From CAVOHU01 sp963843385 (GTDB taxonomy: Bacteria > Acidobacteriota > Vicinamibacteria > Vicinamibacterales > JAKQTR01): DNA of 64,000 nt. The DNA lies in contig CAWJJY010000007.1 of NCBI GenBank assembly GCA_963843385.1, forward strand, positions 1,364,001 through 1,428,000, written 5' to 3'. The position numbers were made by a program, and so were the translations under genes. Below the pieces are notes generated by a model. The model saw nothing but the letters and a program-made list of their open reading frames with translations, had not been told where the DNA came from and ran no database searches. Of the stretch, positions 1 to 8,433 are shown in pieces (position 1 is the stretch's first letter; each line of letters opens with the position of its first letter).

Positions 1-469
1 GCCGGAGCACGCGGCGCACTTCGTCGACCATGCGCCGATCGCCGGCGGTGTATTGCACGACGCCGTGTGCGTAAACGTAGTCGAACGTATCAGCCGGAAA
101 CGGCAGGCGCTCGCCGTCGGCCACGCACAAGTCAGCTCGCAACTGCTGATAGTCGAAATTCTTCCGCGCCAGCGCGATGGCGGAGTCGGCGAGGTCGACG
201 CCCGTCACGCGCGCACCGCCCCTGGCGAACCGGACAAGATCCACGCCGGCTCCGCATCCGATCTCCAGCACCTTTTTCCCACGCCAGCCGTTGAAGTCAA
301 CCAGCCGCAGCAGATGGTGCAGCTTGTCGAAATGGTACTCGTCGAGGTCCGCGAAGAACCCGGCCGATCCGACCGGATGACTCGTGATCTCGAGATCGTG
401 GATGTGCTGGTTCCAGTAGCGGCGCACCTGGTCGATGGTCGCAGGCGGAGAGCTCGTCGAGTTGGTCAC
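1..469 (-). CDS. SAM-dependent methyltransferase, class I (3' end cut off by window)
   Basis: Reading the minus strand from a GTG gives 156 open codons that run off the left edge of the window. The first half carries motif I of class I methyltransferases (VLEIGCGAGVDLVRFA, about residues 62-77), an acidic end of strand beta-2 (VTGVDLADSAI) and a motif near the edge of the type DTFDYVYAHGVVQY, which match the SAM-binding fold of ubiE/Methyltransf_11 proteins. The substrate cannot be told. The opening 'YWNQHIHDLEITSHPVGSAG' resembles small-molecule or lipid methyltransferases of glycan clusters. It is divergent from the glycerol-3-phosphate dehydrogenase gene, with a 63 bp gap. The start is the first in-frame codon after the upstream stop region; no strong ribosome binding site is seen. 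Confidence 0.8.
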   Translation of the reverse strand, partial: MTNSTSSPPATIDQVRRYWNQHIHDLEITSHPVGSAGFFADLDEYHFDKLHHLLRLVDFNGWRGKKVLEIGCGAGVDLVRFARGGARVTGVDLADSAIALARKNFDYQQLRADLCVADGERLPFPADTFDYVYAHGVVQYTAGDRRMVDEVRRVLR

Positions 470-479
470 TGGCGCGTAC

Positions 480-485
480 TATAGA
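480..485 (+). promoter_or_regulatory. Possible -10 box ahead of the glycerol-3-phosphate dehydrogenase gene
   Basis: TATAGA in an otherwise GC-rich 63 bp gap between divergent genes. It resembles the TATAGT boxes seen elsewhere in this window. No convincing -35 hexamer lies 16-18 bp upstream, so the call rests on the -10 alone. Confidence 0.3.
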
Positions 486-532
486 ATAGGTGCGCTCGGA
501 CGGGCAACGCGTCCGAGGCCAGCGACCACCGC

Positions 533-2164
533 ATGATCCGCGATTTCACTCGCCTCACCTCCCGCCGCTACGACGTGCTCGTGGTGGGCGGCGGGATCCA
601 TGGACTCGCCGTCGCCTACGACGCGGCGCAGCGAGGCCTGTCGACCGCGTTGATCGAGCGCGGCGACTTTGGAAGTGGAAGCTCCTTCAATCATGCGAAG
701 ACTGTCCATGGCGGGCTTCGGTCGCTTCAGAGCGGCGATGTGGTCAAGGCCAGGTTCTCGATTGGCGAACGGCGGGCGATGGCCCGCATCGCGCCCCATC
801 ACGTGGCACCGCTCGCGTTCGTGATCGAGACCACGCGCAACATCACGAGGAGCCGTCTCGCGCTCCGCACCGGCTTCGCGCTCGACGCGTGCCTTGGATT
901 CGACCGCAACTCGGGCCTCCTTCCGCCGCTTCACCTGCCGGCCGGCCGAATCATCTCTCGGGACGCCTGCGCCGAACTGTTCGGCGGGCCAAGGCCGCCG
1001 CACGTCACCGGCGGCGCGCAGTGGTACGACTACCAGATGGCTGAAACGGACCGGTTGACGCTGGCCTTCGCGCTGGCTGCGGATCGGCTCGGCGCCACGC
1101 TCGTCAACCGCGCAGAATGCCTCCGGCCGATCACCTCGGGCCGCCGGGTGACTGGGGTCGAGGTTCGCGACCTTGTGACGCGCCAGATCGCAGAGGTCCC
1201 AGCGCAGCTGGTTGTCAATGCCGCTGGTGCGCAGGCTGGCTCGGTTATGGAAGCCTTCGGTGCGCCGCACGAGTTCCCGCTGCTGAAGGCGATGAACCTC
1301 GTGACGAACCGTCCCGCAGGCCGCACCGCCCTCGGCGCGCCGACTTCGGACGGCCGCCTGCTCCTGATCATGCCGTGGCGAGGCCGGGCCCTGGTGGGGA
1401 CCTCGCATTCAGACCACCTGGTCGCGCCGCACGACTCGGAGGTTGGAGAGTCAGAGCTCGAGGCCTTCATCGCCGAGGTGAATACCGCATTTCCGGCGCT
1501 CGCCCTGACCAGGGCCGACCTCACGCTGGTGCATCGCGGGGTGGTCCCCGCCCATCGCGACCGCAACGGTGCGCTGAGCCTGCTCGGACATCACCACGTC
1601 TACGATCACGCCCACGATGGCGTCGAGGGCGCGGTGTCGGTGGTCGGCGTGAAGTACACGACCGCCCGCGGCGTTGCCGAGCAGGTCGTCGATCTCGCCT
1701 GCCACAAGCTCGGGCGCTCCGCCGTCTGCCGCACAGCTGCCACGCCTCTGCCGGGGGGCGACACCTCGTCTCTCGACGCGACGCTGTCCGGCGCGATCGC
1801 GCAAAGCCGCGGGGTAGTCAGCGAAGCGTGCGCGCGACGGCTGGTCGAAACCCATGGCACCTCGTGGCATGACGTGCTCGACCTGTGCAAAGGCCGAAAG
1901 GACCTGGCCGAGCCCGTGACGCCGACCTCCACCACGCTGCGAGCCGTGGTGGTGCATGCGGTCCAGTCTGAAATGGCCCTGACGTTGACCGATGTCGTCG
2001 TTCGGCGCACCGGCCTAGGGTCCGCGGGCTACCCGGGTGACGACGTCGTCTCCGCGTGTGCCGGCTTGATGGCAGGCGAGCTTGGATGGAATGCGGAGCG
2101 GGTCGAGGCTGAAAAGAACGCCCTGCGGAGCTTCTACGCTCCGATCGAGCCGAATTCCGCCTGA
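533..2164 (+). CDS. glpD: Glycerol-3-phosphate dehydrogenase, FAD-dependent (GlpD family)
   Basis: Predicted to oxidise sn-glycerol-3-phosphate to dihydroxyacetone phosphate at the membrane and pass electrons to quinone. At 543 aa it is slightly longer than E. coli GlpD. The N-terminus has the FAD dinucleotide-binding signature VLVVGGGIHGLAVAYDAAQRG (about residues 15-35), followed by the family's GSSFNHAKTVHGGLRSLQ segment that contacts FAD and substrate. The C-terminal third is the helical cap domain seen in bacterial GlpD proteins. No glpK or glpF neighbour is present, so the gene probably serves lipid and glycerol metabolism without a dedicated regulon. It converges on hisD with a 21 bp gap. 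No Shine-Dalgarno sequence is obvious; the ATG is the first that includes the whole FAD motif. Confidence 0.88.
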   Translation: MIRDFTRLTSRRYDVLVVGGGIHGLAVAYDAAQRGLSTALIERGDFGSGSSFNHAKTVHGGLRSLQSGDVVKARFSIGERRAMARIAPHHVAPLAFVIETTRNITRSRLALRTGFALDACLGFDRNSGLLPPLHLPAGRIISRDACAELFGGPRPPHVTGGAQWYDYQMAETDRLTLAFALAADRLGATLVNRAECLRPITSGRRVTGVEVRDLVTRQIAEVPAQLVVNAAGAQAGSVMEAFGAPHEFPLLKAMNLVTNRPAGRTALGAPTSDGRLLLIMPWRGRALVGTSHSDHLVAPHDSEVGESELEAFIAEVNTAFPALALTRADLTLVHRGVVPAHRDRNGALSLLGHHHVYDHAHDGVEGAVSVVGVKYTTARGVAEQVVDLACHKLGRSAVCRTAATPLPGGDTSSLDATLSGAIAQSRGVVSEACARRLVETHGTSWHDVLDLCKGRKDLAEPVTPTSTTLRAVVVHAVQSEMALTLTDVVVRRTGLGSAGYPGDDVVSACAGLMAGELGWNAERVEAEKNALRSFYAPIEPNSA

Positions 2165-2185
2165 GGGCTTCAATACGTGCGGCGT

Positions 2186-3451
2186 TCAGCCGCGCTGCAG
2201 CCTCGTCTCGGCCGATCGCGCGTGTCCCTCCAATCCTTCGAGGCGCCCCAACGCGGCCGCGTCAGTGAACACACTGGACGCCGCGCGAAGATCGTCCACC
2301 TGGATCCACGTCCGCATCCGCAGAAACGTCATCACCGACAGGCCGCCGCTGAATCGTGAGGCTCCCCCGGTCGGCAGCACGTGGTTTGGCCCTGCGCCGT
2401 AGTCTCCCAGCACCTCAGCCGAGTGCGGACCCAGGAACAACGCGCCGTAGTGCCTCAGCCCGGCGGCCCAGGCGGTCGAATCCGCGGCCATGACCTCGAG
2501 ATGTTCGGGAGCAAGCCGGTTGCAGACCTCTACCCCTTCTTCCATCGACCTCACCACTACGACGCCGCCATTCGCCAACGCATCGAGCGCGACCGCGGAG
2601 GTCGGGAGCGTTCCCACCTGCGCATCGATCTTCCGGTCGACCGCATCGGCGAGGTCCAGCGATGGCGTGACCAGGATGGGTACCGCATCCGGGTCGTGCT
2701 CCGCCTGCGCCAACAGGTCGGCAGCGACCATGGCCGGGTTGGCCTGCGCATCGGCCAGCACGACCAACTCGGAAGGACCTGCGAGCATGTCAATCCCGAC
2801 GCGCCCGGATACGACCTGTTTCGCCGCCGCCACCCATCGATTGCCGGGGCCGACGATGAGGTCGCACCGCGGGACCGGACCGACACCGAATGCCAGCGCG
2901 GCAATGGCCTGGGCACCGCCGATGGCCAGGACGCCATCAACTCCGGCAACCGCGGCTGCCGCGAGGGTGACGGCGGCCGGGCGCGGCGAGGCGACCCAAA
3001 CGCTCCGTACGCCCGCCTCCCGCGCCGCAACGCCGGTCATGAGAACCGTCGAAGGGAGCGGGAAGCGACCGCCCGGGGCGTAACAGCCCGCCGAATCGAC
3101 TGGAGCCAGCGTGTGGCCCGCGCGTCCTCCCGGGATGTTCGTCGTCAACTCACTCACACAAGATCGCTGTGCCGCTGCAAAGGCGCGAATGCGACGGGCA
3201 GTCCGATCGAGCAGGTCGCGCTGGTCGCGAGGCAGGCTTTCAAGCTGCTGCTGAAGCGACGCGGCGTCCCATGTCACGGGGTCGCCAGGGCGCCAGTCGC
3301 CGAGACGTTGCGCATGCTCGAGCATCGCAGCCTCTCCCCCGGTGCGGACCTCTTCGACGATGCGCGAGGCCTCGGCCAGCGTCTCGGCATCGGGGAGTCT
3401 CATGCGCGCGGGAGCCAGTTGGCCGGCGTCGATCAGTCGGAGGCGGGTCAT
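2186..3451 (-). CDS. hisD: Histidinol dehydrogenase
   Basis: Catalyses the last two steps of histidine synthesis, the NAD-dependent four-electron oxidation of L-histidinol to L-histidine. Its 421 aa are close to the usual 430. Recognisable family segments are GGRFPLPSTVLMT, the nucleotide-binding region VDGVLAIGGAQAIAALAFG, DLIVGPGNRWVAAAKQ, the metal-binding LAQAEHDPDA, the catalytic LAPEHLEVM and the zinc-site GAGPNHVLPTGG. All key His and Glu residues visible in these motifs are intact. It is the last gene of the histidine operon and starts with ATGA overlapping the stop of hisA-hisIE. Its 3' end meets glpD, with no obvious T-rich terminator between them. Confidence 0.95.
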   Translation of the reverse strand: MTRLRLIDAGQLAPARMRLPDAETLAEASRIVEEVRTGGEAAMLEHAQRLGDWRPGDPVTWDAASLQQQLESLPRDQRDLLDRTARRIRAFAAAQRSCVSELTTNIPGGRAGHTLAPVDSAGCYAPGGRFPLPSTVLMTGVAAREAGVRSVWVASPRPAAVTLAAAAVAGVDGVLAIGGAQAIAALAFGVGPVPRCDLIVGPGNRWVAAAKQVVSGRVGIDMLAGPSELVVLADAQANPAMVAADLLAQAEHDPDAVPILVTPSLDLADAVDRKIDAQVGTLPTSAVALDALANGGVVVVRSMEEGVEVCNRLAPEHLEVMAADSTAWAAGLRHYGALFLGPHSAEVLGDYGAGPNHVLPTGGASRFSGGLSVMTFLRMRTWIQVDDLRAASSVFTDAAALGRLEGLEGHARSAETRLQRG

Positions 3452-4722
3452 GATGCGCTCTCCCGTGGGGGTTTGGCATCGCCTCGGCGCCGTGTGACGC
3501 GCCGGGCCCGCCTGTCGAGTTCGCGTTCCACCTCTTCGAGGGAGACTCCGGCGCGAGCCATCGTGACCATCGCGAAGAAGAACAGATCCGCAGCCTCGAG
3601 AGCCACTTCAGTGCCGCCACGTGCCTCCGTCAGTTCCCTGGCCTCCTCGATGACCTTGCTCGCCAACAGCTCAGGATCCTCGAGTAGGCGATGCGTGTAT
3701 GAACCCTCGACAGGGAATGCCAGGCGATCGCGGACGGTCTCCTCCAGAGCGCCCAGGCCCCGACTGGCTCCCCAGCAGGTCGTGCTGCCGGTATGGCAGA
3801 ACCCGCGGCCGTGCTGGCGAACGGTGAAACGGAGCGTGTCGCGGTCGCAATCCAGGTCCACGCGCAGCAGCTCCTGCGTATCGCCGGATGTGGCGCCCTT
3901 GGTCCATAAGCCCCGGCGACGAGAGTGATACACCCCGGTGCGGGTGTCCACGGCCTCTCGCAGGCTCTGCAGGCTCGAATAGGCCAGCCCGAGAGCGCGT
4001 CCACCCTGGTCAGCCACCAGAGTGGGCCACAGGCCGTCAGGCCTGTCCGAGACGAGAGGCGCCGCGATGGCGTCAGCGAGCGGCATTCGACCCGTGTAGA
4101 GCGCCATGCCGACCTGCGCTTCGACGCCAAGCCGATCGAGCACCGCCACGTCGTCGGCCGAGCTGACACCGCCGGCGACGGTGAGCCGAGCGGGAGCGGC
4201 TGCATCGCGAAGTTCGGCGACGCGAGCGGGGTCTATTCCCGCCATGCGGCCCTCGCGCTCGACGAAGGTGACGAGGAACTCGCCCGCCAGACCGCGCAGC
4301 GCGGCCATCCGCTCGATGACGGACTGTCCCGTCCTCGTCCGCCATCCGTCCACGACGACCTCGCCATCGACCGCATCAAGGGCGGCCACGACCCTGTCGG
4401 CCGGCAGGTCACGCAGCACCTCCGGCACGGCGCTCGTTCCCAGGACGACCTTTGCGGCGCCCTCATCGAGCCACGAGCGGGCTGAGGCGACGCTCCGAAT
4501 GCCCCCGCCGACGCGGCACGTCGCGATTCGGCAAAGCTCGCGGATGAGGGTCGCATTCGATCCGCGCCCCAGAGCCGCGTCGAGATCCACGACCGCGATG
4601 TCTCCTGCCAGCCGGAAGCGCTCCGCTATGGGCACAGGGTCCCCCGCCTCGAGGACCTTGTCCCGGCCACCGACGAGCTGGACGGCCTGGCCGTCCATCA
4701 GGTCAATCGAGGGTACGATCAC
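3448..4722 (-). CDS. hisA-hisI-hisE: Trifunctional HisA-HisI-HisE fusion: ProFAR isomerase + phosphoribosyl-AMP cyclohydrolase + phosphoribosyl-ATP pyrophosphatase
   Basis: One 424-residue chain seems to hold three histidine enzymes. Residues 1 to about 228 form a HisA beta/alpha barrel: PSIDLMDGQAV with the catalytic Asp7, VGGGIRSV, and VVVDGW with Asp125. Residues about 231-318 are the PRA cyclohydrolase: HSRRRGLWTKGATSG, DCDRD for metal binding, and FCHTGSTTCWG supplying two of the three zinc cysteines. Residues about 326-410 are the PRA pyrophosphohydrolase: PVEGSYTHRLL, KVIEEARELTEA and EAADLFF. HisI-HisE fusions are common, whereas adding HisA at the N-terminus is unusual. There is no internal stop and no natural restart between the domains. 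The start is GTG, overlapping the end of hisF by 20 bp. It supplies steps 2-4 of the pathway. Confidence 0.92.
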   Translation of the reverse strand: MIVPSIDLMDGQAVQLVGGRDKVLEAGDPVPIAERFRLAGDIAVVDLDAALGRGSNATLIRELCRIATCRVGGGIRSVASARSWLDEGAAKVVLGTSAVPEVLRDLPADRVVAALDAVDGEVVVDGWRTRTGQSVIERMAALRGLAGEFLVTFVEREGRMAGIDPARVAELRDAAAPARLTVAGGVSSADDVAVLDRLGVEAQVGMALYTGRMPLADAIAAPLVSDRPDGLWPTLVADQGGRALGLAYSSLQSLREAVDTRTGVYHSRRRGLWTKGATSGDTQELLRVDLDCDRDTLRFTVRQHGRGFCHTGSTTCWGASRGLGALEETVRDRLAFPVEGSYTHRLLEDPELLASKVIEEARELTEARGGTEVALEAADLFFFAMVTMARAGVSLEEVERELDRRARRVTRRRGDAKPPRESAS

Positions 4723-5473
4723 GTCTCACCTTCACCCCGCGCGCGGCCAGCTCATCCTTGAGCGCCGCCACGGTCCATTCGCCATCGTGAAAGATCGATG
4801 CGGCGAGCACGGCGTCGGCGCCGGCCCGCAGCGCGTCGGCAAGATGTCCCGGCGTGTGCGCGCCGCCCGATGCGATGACCGCGATCCCGACCGAGCGGGC
4901 GACGTCCGCGATCAGCCGGAGGTCGTACCCGCTCCTCGTGCCGTCGCGGTCGATGCTGGTCAGCAGCAGTTCGCCCGCGCCCCGGTCGGCTGCTTCCCGC
5001 GCCCATTCGAGCGCGAGGCGAGTCGTCGGACGGGTGCCGGACTCGACCACGACGATCCAGCCGCCGGATGGTGAGCTGGCGGCATCGAGAGCAAGCACCA
5101 CGCACTGGCTTCCGAATCGTCCCGCCAGGGATGAGATCAGCTCCGGCTGCACCGCCGCGGCCGTGTTCACCGCCACCTTGTCGGCTCCCGCCTCCAAAAG
5201 CATCGATGCGTCCGCCACGGACCTGACTCCGCCTCCAACGGTGAGCGGAATCGAGATCACCCCGCGGACGGCACGGACGGTGTCGAGCCTGTGGCCGCGC
5301 GCTTCCGGCGTCGCCGCGACGTCGAGCAGCACGAGTTCGTCGGCGCCGTCCCGTTCGTAGCGTGCCGCGCATTCAGCCGGGTCGCCTGCGTCGCGGAGAT
5401 TCGCAAAGCGCACCCCTTTCACGACGCGCCCGTTCAACGTATCAAGGCAGGGAATCACGCGGGCGGTCAGCAC
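4703..5473 (-). CDS. hisF: Imidazole glycerol phosphate synthase, cyclase subunit
   Basis: Partner of HisH. It uses ammonia made by the glutaminase subunit to close the imidazole ring, giving IGP and AICAR. The 256 aa form a beta/alpha barrel beginning VLTARVIPCLDTLNGRVVKG, with catalytic Asp in the PCLD motif, a second Asp in LALDAASS, phosphate-binding VGGGVRS and the C-terminal ASGGAHTPG loop. I take the GTG start that lies 5 bases after a GGAGG ribosome binding site and overlaps the hisH stop (GTGCTGA). Longer versions reading back to 5494 or 5518 would intrude further into hisH and add no conserved sequence. Confidence 0.93.
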   Translation of the reverse strand: MLTARVIPCLDTLNGRVVKGVRFANLRDAGDPAECAARYERDGADELVLLDVAATPEARGHRLDTVRAVRGVISIPLTVGGGVRSVADASMLLEAGADKVAVNTAAAVQPELISSLAGRFGSQCVVLALDAASSPSGGWIVVVESGTRPTTRLALEWAREAADRGAGELLLTSIDRDGTRSGYDLRLIADVARSVGIAVIASGGAHTPGHLADALRAGADAVLAASIFHDGEWTVAALKDELAARGVKVRRDRTLD

Positions 5474-6087
5474 GGGGCCTCCGAGTTCAACCATCGCCGC
5501 AGGAGTGCCAGGCCCCACTCGCCGGAGAGCTCAGGGTGAAACTGGCACGCGAGGATGCGGCCGCGCTCGAGGGCCGCGACAAACGGCCCGCCGTGATCCG
5601 CCGTGGCACCGCGCCACCCGTCGGGAATCTCGTCCAGGCAATACGAGTTGGCGAAATAGACGTGGCCAGGCAACAAGTACTGGCAGCCGCCCTCCGGTTC
5701 AATCGGGTTCCATCCGAGCTGCGGCACCCTGACGCCGCTTCCGAAGCGTCGCGCCCGGCCGGGAAACACCCCGAGGCCGGAGACACCTGGACTTTCGTCG
5801 CTCGCCTCGGCCAGCAACTGCATGCCGAGGCAGATGGCCAGCAGCGGCCGGCCGCCTTCCGCCCGCTCGGCGAGCGGTTTCGCGAGCCCGTTGGCGCGGA
5901 GGTGGCTCATCGCCGCCGCAAAGGCCCCGACGCCCGGCAGCACGACCCTTTCAGCCGTCATCACGTCCGCGGGGTGATCGGTCAGGCGCGGCGCGGCACC
6001 CACGCGCGCGAGCGCGGCCATCACGGATGCCAGGTTGGCCGTTCCGGTTCGCACGACGACGACCCCGGGCGGCGCTGCCGATGTCAC
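5467..6087 (-). CDS. hisH: Imidazole glycerol phosphate synthase, glutamine amidotransferase subunit
   Basis: Class I glutaminase that feeds ammonia to HisF. It has 206 aa and the complete triad: the nucleophile Cys in LLAICLGMQLLAE, and His and Glu in ACQFHPELSGEWG. The oxyanion-strand region VVLPGVGAFAAAM is also present. GTG start preceded by GGGGAG; the start overlaps the hisB stop as GTGA and the end overlaps hisF, so the two subunits of the complex are translated from adjoining coupled reading frames. Confidence 0.95.
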   Translation of the reverse strand: MTSAAPPGVVVVRTGTANLASVMAALARVGAAPRLTDHPADVMTAERVVLPGVGAFAAAMSHLRANGLAKPLAERAEGGRPLLAICLGMQLLAEASDESPGVSGLGVFPGRARRFGSGVRVPQLGWNPIEPEGGCQYLLPGHVYFANSYCLDEIPDGWRGATADHGGPFVAALERGRILACQFHPELSGEWGLALLRRWLNSEAPC

Positions 6088-6671
6088 AAGCTCCCCTTGG
6101 TGCTCGGGACACCCGCGCCGCCATCACGCGCGACAGCCTGGCGAAGCGCCAGCGCGAACGCCTTGAACGCGGCTTCCGCCCGGTGGTGATCGTTGGCGCC
6201 GCGCAAGACATCGACGTGCAGGGTCGCCCGTGCCGCCGTGGCCAGTGACGACAGCACATGGGACACGTTCTCGGCGGCGAGCTGTCCGATCGCGTCGCGC
6301 GTCAGCCCGAGATCCACGGCGGCGAAGGGCCTGCCGCTCAGGTCGACCGCAACTCTCGCCAGCGACTCGTCGAGCGGCGCCATCGCCCACCCGAAGCGCG
6401 CGATCCCGGCCCGATCGCCGAGTGCGCGGTCGATCGCCTGCCCAATCGCCAGCGAGCAGTCCTCGGCCGTGTGATGGTCGTCGACGTGCAGATCGCCCTC
6501 ACAGGTCAGGTCGAGGTCCAGCCGCGCGTGGCGCGCGAGCGAGGTCAACAGGTGGTCGAGCATGCCGATGCCCGTTCTCACAGACGACTCGCCGGTCCCG
6601 TCCAGCGAGACCGTGACCGAGATCGTCGTCTCGCGCGTCGTGCGCGACACACTCGCGGTTCGGGGTGTCAT
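6084..6671 (-). CDS. hisB: Imidazoleglycerol-phosphate dehydratase
   Basis: Dehydrates IGP to imidazole acetol-phosphate. The 195 aa match the stand-alone enzyme; there is no N-terminal HAD phosphatase as in enterobacterial HisB. The manganese-binding repeats are both visible: GMLDHLLTSLARH with DDHHTAEDCSLAIG in the first half, and ENVSHVLSSL with GANDHHRAEAAFKA in the second. ATGA overlap with the preceding hisC-HAD gene. Confidence 0.95.
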   Translation of the reverse strand: MTPRTASVSRTTRETTISVTVSLDGTGESSVRTGIGMLDHLLTSLARHARLDLDLTCEGDLHVDDHHTAEDCSLAIGQAIDRALGDRAGIARFGWAMAPLDESLARVAVDLSGRPFAAVDLGLTRDAIGQLAAENVSHVLSSLATAARATLHVDVLRGANDHHRAEAAFKAFALALRQAVARDGGAGVPSTKGSL

Positions 6672-8419
6672 GGAAGCAGGTCCTCCAGTTCGCTCAACGC
6701 ACCGAGCACTCGGGCGGCGCCCGCGCGTTGCAAGGCCGGTTTCATGATCGCTGCGTCCTCCTCGGGTCCAACAATGCCTAACGGCAGCACCCCCGCTCCT
6801 CTGGCAGCGACCACATCGTCCGGGGTGTCTCCGATCATCCAGGCGTGCGAAACGCCCAGCCGCTCGAGCGCAAGGCGGACCGGCGCGGGGTCAGGCTTGA
6901 GCGCCGCGTCTTCCATCGACACGACGGTGCGGAAGACATCCGCCAGGCCCTGGCTCTCGAGAAACCGGAGTGCGTCCCGGCGGGGCCGTCCCGTGACGAT
7001 CCCGAGCGGCAGGTGCCGTCCGAGATCCACGAGCCAGATTCGGTCGACCATGAGACGCTCGGCCTTGTGCAGACCGGGCGTGTCGGCCGTTCCCTGGTAG
7101 CAGGACTCGAATCGCTCGGTCACCTTCTGGAGATCGACGTTGACGCCGCGCGCAGCCATCAGCCGCGAGGTCAGCTCCCAGTCGTTGTTGGCTCCGCCGG
7201 CGGCCTTGGCCCCGGCGACCTGGGCGAGACTCACCGTGACGCCGAAGGACGCGGCGGCCTGGACGATCGCGGCGCGGTACGACCGCGTCACGTCTGCCAG
7301 GACGCCGTCGAGATCGAAGATGACGGCCTCCGGCTGAAGCACCGTCTTCAGGGCACGGCACAGACGTTCGAACGCCGGCTCGTCGGCGGGACACGTGATC
7401 CGCAGAGCGTCCTTGAGGCTGCGGTGCCCTGGGAAGCAACGCACCGCGATCCCGAGGCCGGCCAGCGCCTCCCACGTCCACGCGGCGTCCCTGACTCGTG
7501 TGCACACGAAGTTTGCCTGCGACGGTACCGGGTCGGCGCCCAGTTTCATCAACGTTGCCTCCAGTCGCTCTCGTTCGCGCCGAATCTGTGCCACGCCGCC
7601 TTTCAGACGCGCATCGCCGACGGCAAGCGCGGCCTCCGCCAGTGCAATCGAGACTCCGCTGATCGGGTACGGATTCCCCGCGGGTGCCAGCGCCTCGATC
7701 AGGCGCGGGGCCCCGACGGCGCAGCCGACGCGCAAGCCGGCCAATCCCCAGGCCTTGGACAGCGAGCGGGTCACGATGGCATTCGGGAGGGCCAGGGCCG
7801 CCGCGGTCAGGTCGTGGTCGGCGAATTCTCCGTACGCAAGGTCGACGACCAGCACGGCGTTTGGAGCGGCCGCGGACAGCTGCTCCAGATCCCGGGCTGT
7901 GACAGCCGCGCCGGTCGGGTTGTTGGGTGTCACGATGACGATGACCGAGGTGCGCGACGACACCCGTTCCACCAGGGCGTCGACAGGCAGGGCGCCTCGC
8001 CACCAGGGCACCGTGACGTAGCGTCCCCCGGAAAGTGCGCAGTAGCGTTCGAGCATCTCGAAGGTCGGTTCGGTCGTAAGCATCTCTCTCCGCGGCCGAA
8101 TGTAGGCGCGCACAATCCGATCGAGCGCCTCGTCTGCCCCCGCCGTCACCCTCAGCGAATCCGGCGTGACGCCGAGGCGTTCAGCCCACATCGCTCCCAG
8201 GTCTCGCGTCGACGGGTAGGCGTGCGCCCGTGCAACGAGGCGTCCGTTGCATGACTCGAAGAGGTCCGCGGGCGGCGCCGGTCCCAGGTTGCCGTCGAGG
8301 CGCAGATCGACCGGGACAGAGGGCTGAGGCACCCGGTAGGTGGTGAGCCCCGGGCGGGCCTGCGGGCCCTTCCTGGGGAATCCGTTCTGGCGCCGCTCCT
8401 GTGCGGATGCACGCTTCAT
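6668..8419 (-). CDS. hisC: Bifunctional histidinol-phosphate aminotransferase / HAD-family phosphatase (candidate histidinol phosphatase)
   Basis: 583 aa with two domains. Residues 1 to about 355 are a class I/II PLP aminotransferase: VTAGADEAL, TPNNPTG, DLAYGEF and RSLSKAWGLAGLR, with the PLP lysine at about residue 222. They fit HisC, which makes histidinol phosphate. Residues about 363-583 are an intact HAD phosphatase with DLDGVLAD (nucleophile at about 369), the motif II Thr in GIVTGRP, the motif III Lys in ALKPDP, and GDTPDD. No other histidinol-phosphate phosphatase lies in the operon, so the HAD domain probably performs that step. This is inferred from fusion and operon context; other small phosphate esters remain possible. 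The start is the ATG after GGAGAAGGAACCC; the upstream extension would run into hisG. Confidence 0.88.
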   Translation of the reverse strand: MKRASAQERRQNGFPRKGPQARPGLTTYRVPQPSVPVDLRLDGNLGPAPPADLFESCNGRLVARAHAYPSTRDLGAMWAERLGVTPDSLRVTAGADEALDRIVRAYIRPRREMLTTEPTFEMLERYCALSGGRYVTVPWWRGALPVDALVERVSSRTSVIVIVTPNNPTGAAVTARDLEQLSAAAPNAVLVVDLAYGEFADHDLTAAALALPNAIVTRSLSKAWGLAGLRVGCAVGAPRLIEALAPAGNPYPISGVSIALAEAALAVGDARLKGGVAQIRRERERLEATLMKLGADPVPSQANFVCTRVRDAAWTWEALAGLGIAVRCFPGHRSLKDALRITCPADEPAFERLCRALKTVLQPEAVIFDLDGVLADVTRSYRAAIVQAAASFGVTVSLAQVAGAKAAGGANNDWELTSRLMAARGVNVDLQKVTERFESCYQGTADTPGLHKAERLMVDRIWLVDLGRHLPLGIVTGRPRRDALRFLESQGLADVFRTVVSMEDAALKPDPAPVRLALERLGVSHAWMIGDTPDDVVAARGAGVLPLGIVGPEEDAAIMKPALQRAGAARVLGALSELEDLLP

Positions 8420-8433
8420 GGGTTCCTTCTCCG

